From positions 10,532,929 to 10,596,928 of the forward strand of contig NC_031769.1 of NCBI RefSeq assembly GCF_001522545.3: a DNA stretch of 64,000 bases, given 5' to 3'. Positions within the stretch are counted from its first letter, which is position 1, and the number at the start of each line of letters is the position of its first letter. The notes below the pieces were generated by a model. That model was not told the DNA's origin and made no database searches. It saw only the letters and a list, made by a program, of their open reading frames with translations. This DNA is from Parus major (Eukaryota; Chordata; Aves; Passeriformes; Paridae). The position numbers and the translations under genes are program-made. Positions 63,510-64,000 of this stretch are shown piece by piece.

Positions 63510-63544
63510 CCTTGGCCTCACACCTTCTTGGTGTGAGGCCAAGG
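63510..63544. repeat. Perfect inverted repeat, 15-bp arms, 5-nt loop
   Basis: The left arm ccttggcctcacacc (63510-63524), loop ttctt and right arm ggtgtgaggccaagg (63530-63544) are exactly complementary. The stem is GC-rich in AT-rich surroundings. It is too short for a typical pre-miRNA. It may be a recent templated inversion or a protein-binding palindrome. Confidence 0.95.
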
Positions 63545-64000
63545 TGTATAATTTTTTTATACTATCTAGCTACAAGGTCAATAAAATTCCTTAAATGTGC
63601 TGTGCTTATTCCTCTTGTTCCCATAATGGAAGGAGTTGGCTTCTTCACCCAGTCAAGTGCCCTGTTTCAACAACCTTTTTTAACTTGACTGCAAGATTAC
63701 CAGTCCTACTCAACCACGTGCAGTTTCTCTGCTCAGAAAAACATGTTTTCAAGCACTTTGTTAAAGTGACATAAACTCAAACTAGGAAATACAAAACCAG
63801 TATCAATGAGGTGGGAAAAGGCTAAATTATAGAATAACACCATCTCTCTCAGTTATGTGCTTATGTCTACTGATAGCCGATACTCTTGACAGTTTTATCA
63901 TCCCACAGAAGTTACGGCTGTTCTTCAGTGCCCTGCTAATGGTTGTTAGTGGTGTTCCATGCTCCTCTTTGTTGAGTAAAGCATCTTAGGATTTTTTCAT

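Noticed and set aside
63510..63544. Hairpin as a pre-miRNA
   Set aside because: A 15-bp stem with a 5-nt loop is too short for Drosha/Dicer processing, and the flanks do not extend the pairing.
1..64000. CRISPR arrays, operons, phage or bacterial features
   Set aside because: The DNA is vertebrate nuclear sequence; tandem repeats present have no spacer-repeat structure.

Overview
This window is vertebrate nuclear DNA, almost certainly from a bird. The sequence is AT-rich and nearly free of coding sequence. It carries 5'-truncated CR1 retrotransposon copies with the avian CR1 3' signature and a solo endogenous-retrovirus LTR of a type widespread in birds. It has one strong CpG island.

Only one gene is recognisable. 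On the minus strand, the CpG island holds the first coding exon of ADARB2 (ADAR3, the brain-enriched member of the ADAR family). The exon starts with an ATG at 60913-60915, encodes the Arg-rich N-terminus containing [13 protein letters not shown], and ends at a GT donor (60815-60814) after one base of codon 34. About 75 bp upstream of the ATG is a TATA box (60989-60996, minus strand), flanked by GC boxes. A very strong G-quadruplex motif lies about 210-250 bp beyond it.

Region by region: positions 1-60815 are read as intron 1 of ADARB2, transcribed leftward. No second ADARB2 exon was recognised there. The intron contains CR1 fragments (about 13605-13708, 31491-31571 and 36842-37432), the solo LTR (about 21244-21842, antisense to ADARB2), several short tandem duplications (3420-3461, 28506-28559, 44184-44350, 56346-56449), low-complexity tracts, some GC-richer islands, and several TAAT- or CpG-bearing blocks that look like conserved non-coding elements. 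Positions 60370-61430 are the CpG island with promoter and first exon. Positions 61430-64000 are upstream flank, with a 25-nt poly-T run and two perfect hairpins near 63.3 and 63.5 kb.

The other open reading frames are short, have no recognisable domains, and are best explained as chance ORFs in intron, LTR or CpG-island DNA. No new multi-gene system is visible. The main interest lies in the ADARB2 promoter architecture, candidate intronic regulatory elements and small structural oddities.
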